Below are positions 15,437-24,248 of a stretch of DNA of 64,000 nt, piece by piece. Under the pieces are notes generated by a model. That model made no database searches. It saw only the letters and a program-made list of their open reading frames with translations, and had not been told where the DNA came from. The translations under genes and the position numbers were made by a program. Origin of the DNA: Niallia sp. XMNu-256 (GTDB lineage Bacteria > Bacillota > Bacilli > Bacillales > Cytobacillaceae); the NCBI RefSeq assembly GCF_036670015.1, contig NZ_CP137636.1, positions 1,156,501 to 1,220,500 on the forward strand. Reading direction: 5' to 3'. The first letter of the stretch is position 1. Each line of letters opens with the position of its first letter.

Positions 15437-16885
15437 ATGGTGATAAGATATGCGAACAATTGGATTCCAACTAAATCGCTTAGTGAGATGTCAGAAACTG
15501 AATATGATGTTCTTATCGTAGGGTCAGGTCCAGGAGGGGGCGCTGTTCTACAAAGACTTTGTCAGCTATGGAAGACCAGAGGGGCGAAAAAGATTGCAAT
15601 TTTGGAAAGAGGAGATAAATTATTTCATTCCCATGCTCAGAATATCCCTACACAAAATGTAAATACATCACGTGACCAACTCGTGCCGTTCAATTCCACT
15701 CCTTTAGGAAAGCGTCTTCCGCAATTTTCAGGGGCAACAATGGTATATGCGCTAGGAGGAAGATCATTGTTTTGGAATGCGGCAACACCGAGACCGATTG
15801 CTGAAGAATTTAGTAATTGGCCGATAAATCGCCGAGAATTAGATGTTTATTATCGGATGGCAGAAAGGTTACTGCATGTAACAACGGATTGGGCAAAAGG
15901 TTCATCGTTACAAGAGCGGATGTTAAGACGGCTCCATGGTGCAGGAATTTTAGAAGCGCAAGATATGCCACTTGCCCTTGATTTAACCCCATCAAGGCAG
16001 GGGGAGGTCCATTCCAATGCTTGGTATAGTTCCATCAATGCCTTGGCTGCAGCGCTGTTTGATCGCCCCTATGATCTAGCTGTAGATGCCTATGTTTATC
16101 GAGTTAGAACACAGGGAGATAGAGTATCTGGTGTGGATGTTTATGATGCGAATAAGAAATCACATCGGATTCGGGCCAAAAATGTGATTTTATCTGCAAG
16201 CACTTTAGAAACTCCGCGTATCTTACTTAATTCCAACATTAAAGGAGAAGCAATTGGCCGTTATTTAACAGGCCATGTATCGATGATCGGAATCGGAACG
16301 GTAAGTCGTAGACAGTTTTCTGATCGACTTGGGAATGTATCCATATTGAAATTTGAAACGGGAGAGGATCCTTATCAAATTCAGATTCTTGGTCCTGACC
16401 AATATTGGTCTTACCAGCAATTCGAAGATAAAGAGTTGAAAGACCAGTTGATGATTGTTTATGCATCCTTTGGAAGAGTAGAACCTCGACGGGAAAATCG
16501 GGTATATATTGAACAAAATCGAAAAGACGATTATGGTGTACCAATGCAGCAAGTGCAATATTCATTAAGTGAAAAAGACAGACAAACAGCCCAACAAGTG
16601 GAACAAGGAATTAGAGAATCAGCGAGAGCGATGGGGGTGACTCTTGATGAGTCATCACTCGTACTTCGACCTCCAGGTGCTGATATGCATGAATCTTGTA
16701 CATGTAGAATGGGAGATGATCCTGCAACCTCAGCAACAAACCGTAATGGTCAAATTCATGGAGTCCAGGGCCTATTTGTTGCCGACAACAGTGTTTTACC
16801 TACTTTAACAGCAGCTGGTCCCGTTCTATCAAACACTGCACTAGCGATTCGCTTAGCTGATCATATTTTCCGTCAATCACAATGA
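15437..16885 (+). CDS. GMC family FAD-dependent oxidoreductase
   Basis: This 482-residue oxidoreductase of the glucose-methanol-choline type begins with the FAD-binding fold DVLIVGSGPGGGAVLQRL at residues 23-40. It carries LGGRSLFWNAATPR near 100 and a C-terminal block with SCTCRMGDDP and GLFVADNSVLPTL, ending LSNTALAIRLADHIF. The usual active-site HWxG is modified to MHESCTC. Substrates are alcohols or sugars; none can be assigned. The ATG follows GGGGAG at about 11 nt; an upstream in-frame GTG overlaps the ribosome binding site and was rejected. Confidence 0.85.
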   Translation: MVIRYANNWIPTKSLSEMSETEYDVLIVGSGPGGGAVLQRLCQLWKTRGAKKIAILERGDKLFHSHAQNIPTQNVNTSRDQLVPFNSTPLGKRLPQFSGATMVYALGGRSLFWNAATPRPIAEEFSNWPINRRELDVYYRMAERLLHVTTDWAKGSSLQERMLRRLHGAGILEAQDMPLALDLTPSRQGEVHSNAWYSSINALAAALFDRPYDLAVDAYVYRVRTQGDRVSGVDVYDANKKSHRIRAKNVILSASTLETPRILLNSNIKGEAIGRYLTGHVSMIGIGTVSRRQFSDRLGNVSILKFETGEDPYQIQILGPDQYWSYQQFEDKELKDQLMIVYASFGRVEPRRENRVYIEQNRKDDYGVPMQQVQYSLSEKDRQTAQQVEQGIRESARAMGVTLDESSLVLRPPGADMHESCTCRMGDDPATSATNRNGQIHGVQGLFVADNSVLPTLTAAGPVLSNTALAIRLADHIFRQSQ

Positions 16886-16949
16886 TGTTTGCATAATAGT
16901 TATATTCTATTTTTCAAGATGATTTATGATCATTTAAAAAGGTATAGGA

Positions 16950-16985
16950 AGAGAATTGGTTAATAAACTGATTCTCTATTTTTAT
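16950..16985 (+). terminator. Rho-independent terminator
   Basis: AGAGAAT and ATTCTCT arms with a 14-nt loop, then ATTTTTAT. It ends the GMC oxidoreductase transcript. Confidence 0.65.
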
Positions 16986-17042
16986 ATTTAAATAATATAA
17001 AAGCGCGTAATGGTCAGCATGAAGTTAAGAGATGCACGAAAA

Positions 17043-17060
17043 TATCTTTAATTCGAGATA
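17043..17060. promoter_or_regulatory. MhqR-like operator
   Basis: TATCTTTAATTCGAGATA matches the MhqR box as I recall it (TATCTCGAATTCGAGATA) at 16 of 18 positions. It lies 53-62 nt upstream of the MarR gene. Confidence 0.55.
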
Positions 17061-17074
17061 TTTTACTTGCGTTA

Positions 17075-17100
17075 TTATCACTTGTGGTGTAAAGTGATAG
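17075..17100. promoter_or_regulatory. Second inverted repeat upstream of the MarR gene
   Basis: TTATCACTT and AAGTGATAG are 9-bp arms (8 matching) with an 8-nt spacer, directly before the ribosome binding site. The left arm recurs exactly at 17604-17612, just before the first dioxygenase gene, so the two genes may share a regulator. Confidence 0.5.
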
Positions 17101-17121
17101 TAACGAAGGGAAATGAGTCAA

Positions 17122-17559
17122 ATGAAAAAAAATACACTTGGTTCACTAATATGGTTGCGTATTGCTCGATTTACACATCAAAGTAATTTATTATCAAATG
17201 ATTTCTTAAAACAGTTTGAGATCACAACGGCACAGTTTGATGTATTAAACCAGGTTTCGACTTATCAGCCGATCACACAAAGTCATCTTGCCACAAAAGT
17301 AACCGTGTCAGAGGGTGGAATCTCCCGAATGCTCACTCGATTGGAACAAGATGGTTATATACAACGTAAGCAGGAATGGAAAACCAAATGGAAAACCCTT
17401 ACTTCAAAAGGGGAAAATAAGATGAATGAGGTTTTTGAACATCAACTTTTTTTCCAAACGTCTATTGTCAATGAGTCACTGACAGAAGAAGAACAGCGAA
17501 CATTATATAAGCTCATGACTAAGTTACAAAAACATACTGAAAGTAAAATGGAAAATTAA
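17122..17559 (+). CDS. MarR family regulator, probable MhqR-like
   Basis: The winged-helix DNA-binding core lies at residues 32-95 ([39 protein letters not shown]). The protein has no cysteine, so it senses a ligand or quinone adduct elsewhere rather than by thiol chemistry, as is assumed for MhqR. It sits upstream of two catechol-dioxygenase-like genes and doxX, the same gene content as the MhqR regulon in B. subtilis (mhqO, mhqP). An MhqR-like box and a second palindrome precede it. An ATG 9 nt upstream leaves the ribosome binding site too close, so the second ATG is preferred. Confidence 0.82.
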   Translation: MKKNTLGSLIWLRIARFTHQSNLLSNDFLKQFEITTAQFDVLNQVSTYQPITQSHLATKVTVSEGGISRMLTRLEQDGYIQRKQEWKTKWKTLTSKGENKMNEVFEHQLFFQTSIVNESLTEEEQRTLYKLMTKLQKHTESKMEN

Positions 17560-17570
17560 AATCCGATTAC

Positions 17571-17600
17571 TAGTGGCAAATTGATGCTACTAATTTTTTA
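17571..17600 (+). terminator. Probable terminator after the MarR gene
   Basis: TAGTGGCA pairs with TGCTACTA around a 6-nt loop, then ATTTTTTAG. It would separate the regulator transcript from the dioxygenase transcript. Confidence 0.6.
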
Positions 17601-17640
17601 GACTTATCACTTGACTTGTTAACTGAATGGAGGAGTGACT

Positions 17641-18585
17641 ATGTATAGAATTCCAGGACATCATCACATATCGATGATTACTAAAAACGCCAGTGAAAAT
17701 AATCATTTTTACCGAAATGTCCTTGGTTTACGCCGTGTGAAAGTCACGGTGAACCAAGATGATCCATCAATGTATCACCTGTTTTATGGAGATAAAACAG
17801 GTAGCCCAGGGACTGAACTTTCCTTTTTTGAAATTCCAGTAGTTGGACATACACACCGCGGAACGAATGCTATCACAAAAATTGGTTTGCTCGTCCCTTC
17901 AGTAGAAAGTCTGTCTTATTGGAAATCCCGATTTGAGGAACATGACGTAGAGCATAGTGAACTAACAACCTATGCTAATCATCCAGCTCTCCATTTTGAG
18001 GACTCCGAAGGATTACGTCTGGTACTTCTAGTCTCAAACGGTGCAAAAGTTGAACACTGGGAAACTTGGGAAAAATCCGATGTCCCTGCTGAGCATCAAA
18101 TCCAAGGCATGGGCTCTGTGGAAATAACAGTTAGAAGACTTGATAAACTAGCAAGCACACTGATAGACATGTTTGGCTATACAGAAATAAGCCGTAGTGA
18201 GGATGAAGCAATCTTTCAATCCATCAAAGGTGAGGTATTTGGAGAAATCGTTGTGAAATATTTAGACGGCCCGCGGGAAAGACCTGGTCGAGGCAGTATT
18301 CATCACTTAGCGATTCGTGTAAAAAACGATGAAGAGCTTGAATTTTGGGATAAGCAAGTACGAACACGTGGGTTTCACTCATCTGGTATCGTGGATCGTT
18401 TCTACTTTAAGAGCCTTTATTTTCGTGAATCAAACGGCATATTGTTTGAAATAGCAACAGATGGACCAGGTTTCACGGTCGATGGAGATATTGAAACACT
18501 TGGTGAAAAATTAGATTTACCCCCATTTTTGGAAAGCCGTAGAGCAGAAATTGAAGAAAAACTAAAACCTATTGAGGAGTTCTAA
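17641..18585 (+). CDS. Ring-cleaving VOC dioxygenase, MhqO/MhqA-like (first copy)
   Basis: The 314-residue protein has two VOC modules: residues 5-125 start with GHHHISMITKNASENNHFYR, and residues 150-290 include SIHHLAIRVKND and ILFEIATDGPGF. The family includes MhqA, MhqE and MhqO of B. subtilis, which remove hydroquinone- and catechol-type electrophiles, and LinE-type dioxygenases. Metal ligands are expected to be the paired histidines and the Glu of the last motif. The ATG follows GGAGGAGTGACT. It is co-directional with a second copy and doxX. The closing DLPPFLESRRAEIEEKL is typical. Confidence 0.88.
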   Translation: MYRIPGHHHISMITKNASENNHFYRNVLGLRRVKVTVNQDDPSMYHLFYGDKTGSPGTELSFFEIPVVGHTHRGTNAITKIGLLVPSVESLSYWKSRFEEHDVEHSELTTYANHPALHFEDSEGLRLVLLVSNGAKVEHWETWEKSDVPAEHQIQGMGSVEITVRRLDKLASTLIDMFGYTEISRSEDEAIFQSIKGEVFGEIVVKYLDGPRERPGRGSIHHLAIRVKNDEELEFWDKQVRTRGFHSSGIVDRFYFKSLYFRESNGILFEIATDGPGFTVDGDIETLGEKLDLPPFLESRRAEIEEKLKPIEEF

Positions 18586-18652
18586 TAAACTAGCAGAATA
18601 CAGTGATCAAACTAAATTTACGACTAAATATCAATTTCTAGGAGGAAATATA

Positions 18653-19630
18653 ATGAACGAATTAAAAGGAATTCATCACGTAACAGCAATTACTAGCAGT
18701 GCAGAAAAGAACTATGAGTTTTTCACTTATGTTTTGGGGATGCGTTTAGTTAAAAAGACAGTCAATCAAGATGATATTCAAACGTATCATTTATTCTTTG
18801 CAGATGATAAAGGAAGCGCAGGGACAGACATGACCTTCTTTGATTTTCCAGGCGTTCCAAAAGGGGTACACGGTACAAATGAAATTTCAAAGACCTCTTT
18901 CCGTGTACCAAGTGATGCAGCATTAGAATATTGGGTGCAACGTTTTGATCGTTTAGAAGTCAAGCACATGGGAATTAAAGAGCAATTTGGCAAGAAAACT
19001 CTCTCTTTCGTCGATTTTGATGATCAACAATATCAATTGATTTCAGATGAATTTAATAAAGGCGTGGAATCTGGTACACCTTGGCAAAAGGGACCAATCC
19101 CACTAGAACACGCGATTACGGGTTTAGGTCCTGTCTTTGTTCGTATTTCAATGTTTGATTATTTTAAAGAAGTGCTGGAAAAAGTTCTCTTATTTAAAGA
19201 GACAGCCCAAGAAGGATCTTTCCATCTATTTGAAGTAGGGGAAGGCGGTAATGGTGCCTCAGTAATTGTCGAACATAATACCATTCTTCCTCAAGCACGA
19301 CAAGGATATGGAACAGTTCACCATGCCGCATTCCGAGTAGAAGACCGTTCCGTATTAGAAGAATGGATTAAACGCTTGGATCAATTTGGATTCCCTACAT
19401 CTGGTTACGTTGATCGTCACTTTTTTGAATCTTTATATGCGAGAGTGACACCACATATTTTATTTGAGTTTGCGACAGATGGTCCTGGCTTTATGGGAGA
19501 TGAACCTTACGAAACACTAGGAGAAAAATTATCATTACCCCCATTCTTAGAGCCTAAACGTGAGAAAATTGAAAAATTAGTTCGTCCAATTGATACTGTG
19601 AGAAGCAACAAAGTATTTATCAAAGAATAA
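18653..19630 (+). CDS. Ring-cleaving VOC dioxygenase, MhqO/MhqA-like (second copy)
   Basis: The 325-residue paralogue of the upstream dioxygenase has the same two-module layout: GIHHVTAITSSAEKNYEFF at the start, VHHAAFRVEDRSV in the second module and ILFEFATDGPGFMGDEPYET near the C terminus (cited in part). Its start was placed at the ATG after AGGAGGAAATATA; a longer upstream frame overlaps the preceding gene and has no ribosome binding site. It extends past the usual end with RSNKVFIKE. Two copies side by side suggest divergence for different catechols or quinones. Confidence 0.88.
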   Translation: MNELKGIHHVTAITSSAEKNYEFFTYVLGMRLVKKTVNQDDIQTYHLFFADDKGSAGTDMTFFDFPGVPKGVHGTNEISKTSFRVPSDAALEYWVQRFDRLEVKHMGIKEQFGKKTLSFVDFDDQQYQLISDEFNKGVESGTPWQKGPIPLEHAITGLGPVFVRISMFDYFKEVLEKVLLFKETAQEGSFHLFEVGEGGNGASVIVEHNTILPQARQGYGTVHHAAFRVEDRSVLEEWIKRLDQFGFPTSGYVDRHFFESLYARVTPHILFEFATDGPGFMGDEPYETLGEKLSLPPFLEPKREKIEKLVRPIDTVRSNKVFIKE

Positions 19631-19643
19631 AGAAAATAAAGGA

Positions 19644-19719
19644 ACAGATTCCTCGCCCTAGGTTATAAAAAGTTTTTGTTTCAACTTCTACTTAACTAGA
19701 ATCTGTAACGAGGAGTCTG
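19644..19719 (+). promoter_or_regulatory. Leader with two mutually exclusive stems
   Basis: ACAGATTC (19644-19651) can pair perfectly with GAATCTGT (19699-19706). The overlapping CAGATTCCTCG (19645-19655) can instead pair with CGAGGAGTCTG (19709-19719), with one mismatch. The two pairings cannot coexist, as in an attenuator. It lies between the second dioxygenase and doxX. Confidence 0.4.
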
Positions 19720-19733
19720 ATCTCTGCCTTTGA

Positions 19734-19751
19734 CTATTAATAAATTAATAG
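19734..19751. promoter_or_regulatory. Palindrome before doxX
   Basis: CTATTAAT-AA-ATTAATAG is a perfect inverted repeat with 8-bp arms, 73 nt before doxX, followed by a GCTAG-CAAA-CTAGC hairpin. It could be an operator. Confidence 0.35.
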
Positions 19752-19824
19752 ACGCTAGCAAACTAGCGGAACAAACTTAATGATTTAAAAGGATAAAAAT
19801 AAAACAAAAAAGGAGTTATCACAA

Positions 19825-20208
19825 ATGATGGATTTAGGAATATTACTTATTAGAATTATGATTGGAATTGTCTTTATCTTTTATGGAACACAAAAATTAT
19901 TTGGCTGGTTCGGAGGCTTTGGAATTAAAGGAACAGGTGGCTGGTTTGAGTCCATTGGGATTAAACCAGGGAATCTAGTTGCAGCTGTTAGTGGCATCGC
20001 TGAGTTAGTTGCTGGAATTCTATTCATTCTTGGGATTTTATTACCTCTAGGAGCAGTTCTCATTACAATGATCATGCTTGGTGCCATCGTAAAAGTTCAC
20101 GGTTCAAAAGGGTTCTCAAATACAGCAGGCGGATATGAATACAATTTAGTCCTTATCGTTGTTTCCATAGGGTTAGCCTTAATAGGCCCTGGAGTTTACT
20201 CGCTTTAA
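19825..20208 (+). CDS. DoxX family membrane protein (MhqP-like)
   Basis: The 127-residue protein has four hydrophobic segments, with [19 protein letters not shown] and [17 protein letters not shown] typical of DoxX proteins. In B. subtilis the DoxX-like MhqP belongs to the MhqR regulon next to a dioxygenase and a nitroreductase, and the gene order here fits. Its biochemical role is not known; relatives are linked to quinone reduction or membrane redox protection. Two consecutive ATGs follow AAAGGAGTTATCACAA. An independent promoter or attenuator may lie in the 190-nt leader. Confidence 0.88.
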   Translation: MMDLGILLIRIMIGIVFIFYGTQKLFGWFGGFGIKGTGGWFESIGIKPGNLVAAVSGIAELVAGILFILGILLPLGAVLITMIMLGAIVKVHGSKGFSNTAGGYEYNLVLIVVSIGLALIGPGVYSL

Positions 20209-20565
20209 GCATAGTTTCAATTGAACTTAATAAACGGTAATTAAGAATTTATATTCATATGAGTGAAAATGATTGGCTGAACTTAGTTTAATAGTTTCTT
20301 AATTACTACTAAAGGAATTTTACATTAGTTTCTAAGTAACAAAAAGCTGAAGGAATTCGACTTCAGCTTTTTGTGTTAACTTGTACTCTATCTAATTTTT
20401 CATTATTAAAGTGAGTGGTCGAATTCACACTGCGAGGTTTATCTATTAAATAATAGAAGGTACTATTCGTTTTAAGTTTGTAATGCAAAAGCTATCGTTC
20501 GGATTTTTTAGTATTAATAGGAAAATGGGAAGGATACTATTAAAGCTATGGTGAGCTAGACCAGT
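20209..20565. other. Intergenic region with one terminator
   Basis: About 350 nt without a gene. It contains only the terminator listed separately and AT-rich sequence. No promoter or operator for the next gene could be placed with confidence. Confidence 0.5.
20341..20374 (+). terminator. Rho-independent terminator
   Basis: AAAAAGCTGAAG-GAATTCGA-CTTCAGCTTTTTG. The stem is perfect. It ends the doxX transcript. Confidence 0.88.
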
Positions 20566-20892
20566 ATGTTAATACTAAAAGATGTAGGTGTGATTAAAAT
20601 TATTAGAGTTGTATGTAAAGCCAAATTAAAATCAGATGTAAAGGTTGAAGAATATTTAAAAATAGCTAGGGAAGTTGTTTTGGAAACAAGGAAAGAAAAG
20701 GGTTGTATCATGTACACACTTCATGAAGATATTAATGATCCGTCTATCCTTACTACAATTGAGGAATGGACGGATGAGGACTCATTAAATCAACATAATA
20801 AAAGTGAGCATATTATAAAAATGGTTCCAGAACTTAGAAAAAAGCGAGAAAGTACCGAAATTAATATTTACAAAGAAATTAAGTTCATGTAA
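20566..20892 (+). CDS. Antibiotic biosynthesis monooxygenase (ABM) domain protein
   Basis: The protein has an ABM fold of about 100 residues: IIRVVCKAKLKSDVKVEEYLK, LETRKEKGCIMYTLHED and TTIEEWTDEDSLNQHNKSEH, the last being the family's helix-strand signature (motifs cited in part). Relatives such as YgiN oxidise quinols or act on small aromatics without cofactor. The start is unsure: ATG leaves a long leader and lacks a good ribosome binding site, and a GTG 24 nt downstream would give the more usual length. It lies 24 nt before a Gfo/Idh/MocA gene on the same strand and may form an operon with it. Confidence 0.72.
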   Translation: MLILKDVGVIKIIRVVCKAKLKSDVKVEEYLKIAREVVLETRKEKGCIMYTLHEDINDPSILTTIEEWTDEDSLNQHNKSEHIIKMVPELRKKRESTEINIYKEIKFM

Positions 20893-20916
20893 CACGTTAA
20901 AAGGAGAAAAATTACA

Positions 20917-21903
20917 ATGAAATTTGAAAAGGTTCGTTGGGGAATTATTGGATGTGGGGATGTGACGGAAGTGAAAAGTGGACCAGCTTTTCAAAAAATA
21001 GAAAACTCTGAGTTGGTCGCTGTTATGCGGAGAACGGGGGAGTTGGCGAAAGACTATGCCGAAAGACATGGTGTGGCTAAATGGTACGATGATGGCGATG
21101 CGCTTATTAAGGATCCTGACGTTGATGCGATCTATATTGCGACACCTCCTGGTTCTCACAAAGAATATACGATCAAAGCAGCTCAGGCTGGGAAACCCGT
21201 TTATGTGGAAAAGCCAATGGCACGTAATTTTGCTGAATGCCAAGAAATGGTTAATGCTTGTAAAGAGGCAGGAGTGCCTTTGTATGTAGCCTATTACCGA
21301 AGGGCAATGCCTCGATTTATGAAAATAAAAAAACTTTTAGAACAAAAAGCAATTGGTGATGTCCGGTTTATATCAACGATTCAGTATCAAAAAGCTTCAG
21401 CGGACGTAAAGGATCACAACAAACTTCCGTGGCGGGTTGAACCTGAATTAGCAGGCGGAGGACTGTTTTTTGATTTAGCTAGTCATACCCTTGATCTGTT
21501 TGACTTTTTACTTGGCCCAATTAAGGAGGTAAAGGGTTTTGCCTCTAATCAAGGCGGCTACTATCGTGCGGAAGATATCGTTACTGGTACATATTTATTT
21601 CAGTCTGGTATTCACGGTGTAGGGAGTTGGTGTTTTTCTGCTTTTGAAAATGTCGATGTGAATGAAATTGTAGGAAGCCAAGGGAAAATTACCTTTTCAA
21701 CCTTCGGGAATGAGCCAGTGGTTTTGACAACAGCCAATGGCACCGAACAATGGAGTTTTGAACCGCCACAGCATGTCCATCAACCCCTAATAGAAACCAT
21801 TATGGCTGACTTAACTGGAAAAGAAGCCCATTACTTGAGTACAGGAATGAGCGGGGCAAGAACGAACTGGGTGATGGATGAAATGGTGAAGAATTATTAT
21901 TGA
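20917..21903 (+). CDS. Gfo/Idh/MocA family oxidoreductase (first)
   Basis: The 328-residue protein has an N-terminal Rossmann domain with WGIIGCGDVTEV near residue 8 and the family motif EKPMARN near residue 93, then the alpha/beta C-terminal domain (GGGLFFDLASHTLDLFDFL in part). Such enzymes oxidise or reduce sugars, inositols or related polyols with NAD(P). The substrate is unknown. The ATG follows AAAAGGAGAAAAATTACA. It probably shares a transcript with the ABM protein upstream and ends with a terminator. Confidence 0.9.
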   Translation: MKFEKVRWGIIGCGDVTEVKSGPAFQKIENSELVAVMRRTGELAKDYAERHGVAKWYDDGDALIKDPDVDAIYIATPPGSHKEYTIKAAQAGKPVYVEKPMARNFAECQEMVNACKEAGVPLYVAYYRRAMPRFMKIKKLLEQKAIGDVRFISTIQYQKASADVKDHNKLPWRVEPELAGGGLFFDLASHTLDLFDFLLGPIKEVKGFASNQGGYYRAEDIVTGTYLFQSGIHGVGSWCFSAFENVDVNEIVGSQGKITFSTFGNEPVVLTTANGTEQWSFEPPQHVHQPLIETIMADLTGKEAHYLSTGMSGARTNWVMDEMVKNYY

Positions 21904-21944
21904 CTTCTGATTAGTAACTGTACACAAAGCCATTAATGGAAGAG

Positions 21945-21978
21945 AAGAGAATCAGGTTGTCTACTGGTTCTCTTTTTA
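21945..21978 (+). terminator. Rho-independent terminator
   Basis: AAGAGAATCAG and CTGGTTCTCTTTTT arms with an 8-nt loop. It ends the first Gfo/Idh/MocA gene. Confidence 0.8.
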
Positions 21979-22068
21979 TATGATAAATGAGTCTGGGGCT
22001 ATTGAATCATGGAATGCATTTTTATTATTAATTAAAATGCGAACAAATTTATCAGTAGTTATAATAAT

Positions 22069-22692
22069 TTAAAAAGTATTAATCGGATAGAATTTTCCGT
22101 TTAATGCGAAGGATATCTTACCCGTCTCTTCTGATACGATGAGGACAAGGGCATCACTTTGTTCCGATAATCCTAATGCAGCACGATGTCGAGAACCTAG
22201 CTTCTTTCCGCTTATTACTTTAGAGGTAAGTGGTAGGAAATTTGCCGCAGAAACGATTTGATTAGCTCGAATAAGCACCGCTCCATCATGAAGTGGATTA
22301 CCAGGATAAAAGATCGTTTCTAACAATGCAGGAGTTAAAAGGGCATTTATAGCCGTTCCTTTTTGGATTAAAGATTCAAGAGGGTCACCTCGTTCTACTG
22401 CTATTAATGCACCATAACGATTTTTAGATAACCATTGAACCGATGTGGATAGGTCCTCATATTTATCTGTAAAAGCGGATAAATAACAGTTTAAATAAAA
22501 GGAAGACGCGATTGATTCCATGACAATAAACTTTTCCTTAATCGACTCTAAGTTGCCTAAAAGGCAATAGTTATCATTTCCTAATACCTCTAAACTATGA
22601 TTAAGTTCATTTGTAATTTCCTTGATTCTAGATGACAATTGTTCTTTCATGGGTGAAAAATCGCAATTAGCATCGTTCATATCATTCATCAC
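22069..22692 (-). CDS. cdaS: Diadenylate cyclase CdaS
   Basis: CdaS makes the second messenger c-di-AMP from two ATP molecules. At 207 residues it has the CdaS length: an N-terminal two-helix regulatory region (about 1-65) and a DAC domain with the catalytic DGA at 136-138 (LHDGAVLIRA) and GSRHRAALG containing RHR at 168-170. No N-terminal membrane helices are present, which excludes CdaA, and no DNA-scanning domain, which excludes DisA. In B. subtilis it is expressed under SigG in the forespore. It is the only member of the family in this window. Confidence 0.93.
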   Translation of the reverse strand: MMNDMNDANCDFSPMKEQLSSRIKEITNELNHSLEVLGNDNYCLLGNLESIKEKFIVMESIASSFYLNCYLSAFTDKYEDLSTSVQWLSKNRYGALIAVERGDPLESLIQKGTAINALLTPALLETIFYPGNPLHDGAVLIRANQIVSAANFLPLTSKVISGKKLGSRHRAALGLSEQSDALVLIVSEETGKISFALNGKFYPINTF

Positions 22693-22936
22693 CTTATTAG
22701 TTAATTTTTTAAATTAAATGAAGGGACCTTTCCCATATATTTATTAATCTTATGTTGAACATTAAATAGGAAATCATTCTTTATAAAAACAAAAAGATAG
22801 TCTCGTCTAATTAATTATGAAGAAACAGAAGATAATAAGCTTAGTTAGACATTATGATCGGATCGCTACAATCGATTGCTGAGGGTTAATTTAGCTAAAA
22901 TGAAAAGCTTATAAAAAATAAATGAGGGGGAGCTCT

Positions 22937-24049
22937 ATGAGGGTCGTTAAAGTAGGCATTATCGGTATGGGGAATATAGGAAAATCACATAGTATTCCAT
23001 TAGACAAAGGTCTTGTAAAAGGAGCTATATTAACAGCCGTATGCGGTCGAGAACATCAATTAAATTGGATAAAAGAAAATCTGTCCGAGCAAGTGCAATT
23101 TTATCAAAATGAGGAAGCTTTTTTACAAGAATCAAATATTGATGCAGTGATTATTGCAACACCACACTTCAGTCATCCAGAATTAGCTATTAAATCGTTT
23201 CATAATGGGTTGCACGTTTTACTAGAAAAACCGGCTGGCGTCTTTACGAAGAATGTAATAGAAATGAATGATGTCGCTAAATCTAGTGGAAAAGTGTTTT
23301 CAATAATGTTTAACCAACGTACAAACCCTTTATTTCAAAAACTACGTCAGCTAATTCAATCAGGTAAACTTGGCGAGATTAAACGAACAAACTGGGTAAT
23401 TACAGATTGGTATCGCCCGCAAAGTTATTACGATTCGGGGAAGTGGAGAGCGACTTGGAAAGGGGAGGGTGGCGGTGTTTTATTAAATCAAGCGCCTCAT
23501 CAATTAGATTTATGGCAATGGATAACAGGATTGATGCCAAAGCGTGTACATGCCTTTTGTCATACTGGGAAATACCACAAGATTGAAGTAGAAGATGATG
23601 TCACCGCCTATGTTGAATATGAAAATGGAGCGACAGGGGTATTTATAACATCAACAGGAGAAGCGCCTGGGACCAATCGTTTTGAAATTGCAGGTGATCT
23701 AGGGAAAATAGTGGTTGAGAATGAAACGCTGATCTTTTATCAGCTAACGCAATCAGAACGGGAGTTTAATTCAACCTTTACAGGTGGATTTGGAGCACCT
23801 GAATGGATCAAAAGGGAGATTCAGATAGAAGGTGAATCCACAGGACATGTTGGAGTCATGCAAAACTGGATTGATGCTATTACACAAGGAACACCGTTAT
23901 TGGCTCCAGGGGAAGAAGGATTGAAAGGAGTAGAATTGGCTAATGCCATGTACTTATCTACATGGTTGAATCAAACAGTTGAACTGCCGATTGATGCAGG
24001 TCTTTATTTAGAGAAATTACAGGAAAAAATTAATCTGTCAACAACCTAA
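22937..24049 (+). CDS. Gfo/Idh/MocA family oxidoreductase (second)
   Basis: The 370-residue dehydrogenase has KVGIIGMGNIGKSHSIPLD at its N terminus, the EKPAGVF motif near residue 100, and GGGVLLNQAPHQLDLWQW in the second domain. The latter motif is typical of the subfamily acting on inositol- or sugar-like substrates, but the substrate cannot be named. GAGGGGGAGCTCT precedes the chosen ATG; the in-frame ATG 15 nt upstream overlaps that site. It is divergent from cdaS and has no partner downstream. Confidence 0.9.
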   Translation: MRVVKVGIIGMGNIGKSHSIPLDKGLVKGAILTAVCGREHQLNWIKENLSEQVQFYQNEEAFLQESNIDAVIIATPHFSHPELAIKSFHNGLHVLLEKPAGVFTKNVIEMNDVAKSSGKVFSIMFNQRTNPLFQKLRQLIQSGKLGEIKRTNWVITDWYRPQSYYDSGKWRATWKGEGGGVLLNQAPHQLDLWQWITGLMPKRVHAFCHTGKYHKIEVEDDVTAYVEYENGATGVFITSTGEAPGTNRFEIAGDLGKIVVENETLIFYQLTQSEREFNSTFTGGFGAPEWIKREIQIEGESTGHVGVMQNWIDAITQGTPLLAPGEEGLKGVELANAMYLSTWLNQTVELPIDAGLYLEKLQEKINLSTT

Positions 24050-24248
24050 AACCTTTTAATCAATAAAAGATCAGACCTATTCCCATGTTAGTACTGTAGA
24101 GATCTAATTTTTATAAAGATTAGACCTTTTAATAGTAAAGTTCATTAGTATTTGATATGTCCTAAAATTAATTAAATTCATCAGTAGATTAGAACTAGTA
24201 GGGGAACATTATTTAGAGTAATAAAATTTTTTAGGAGGACTTACACTT

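Noticed and set aside
16239-16565. Overlapping minus-strand frames within the GMC oxidoreductase
   Set aside because: Two overlapping frames antisense to a conserved gene with no recognisable motifs or start signals.
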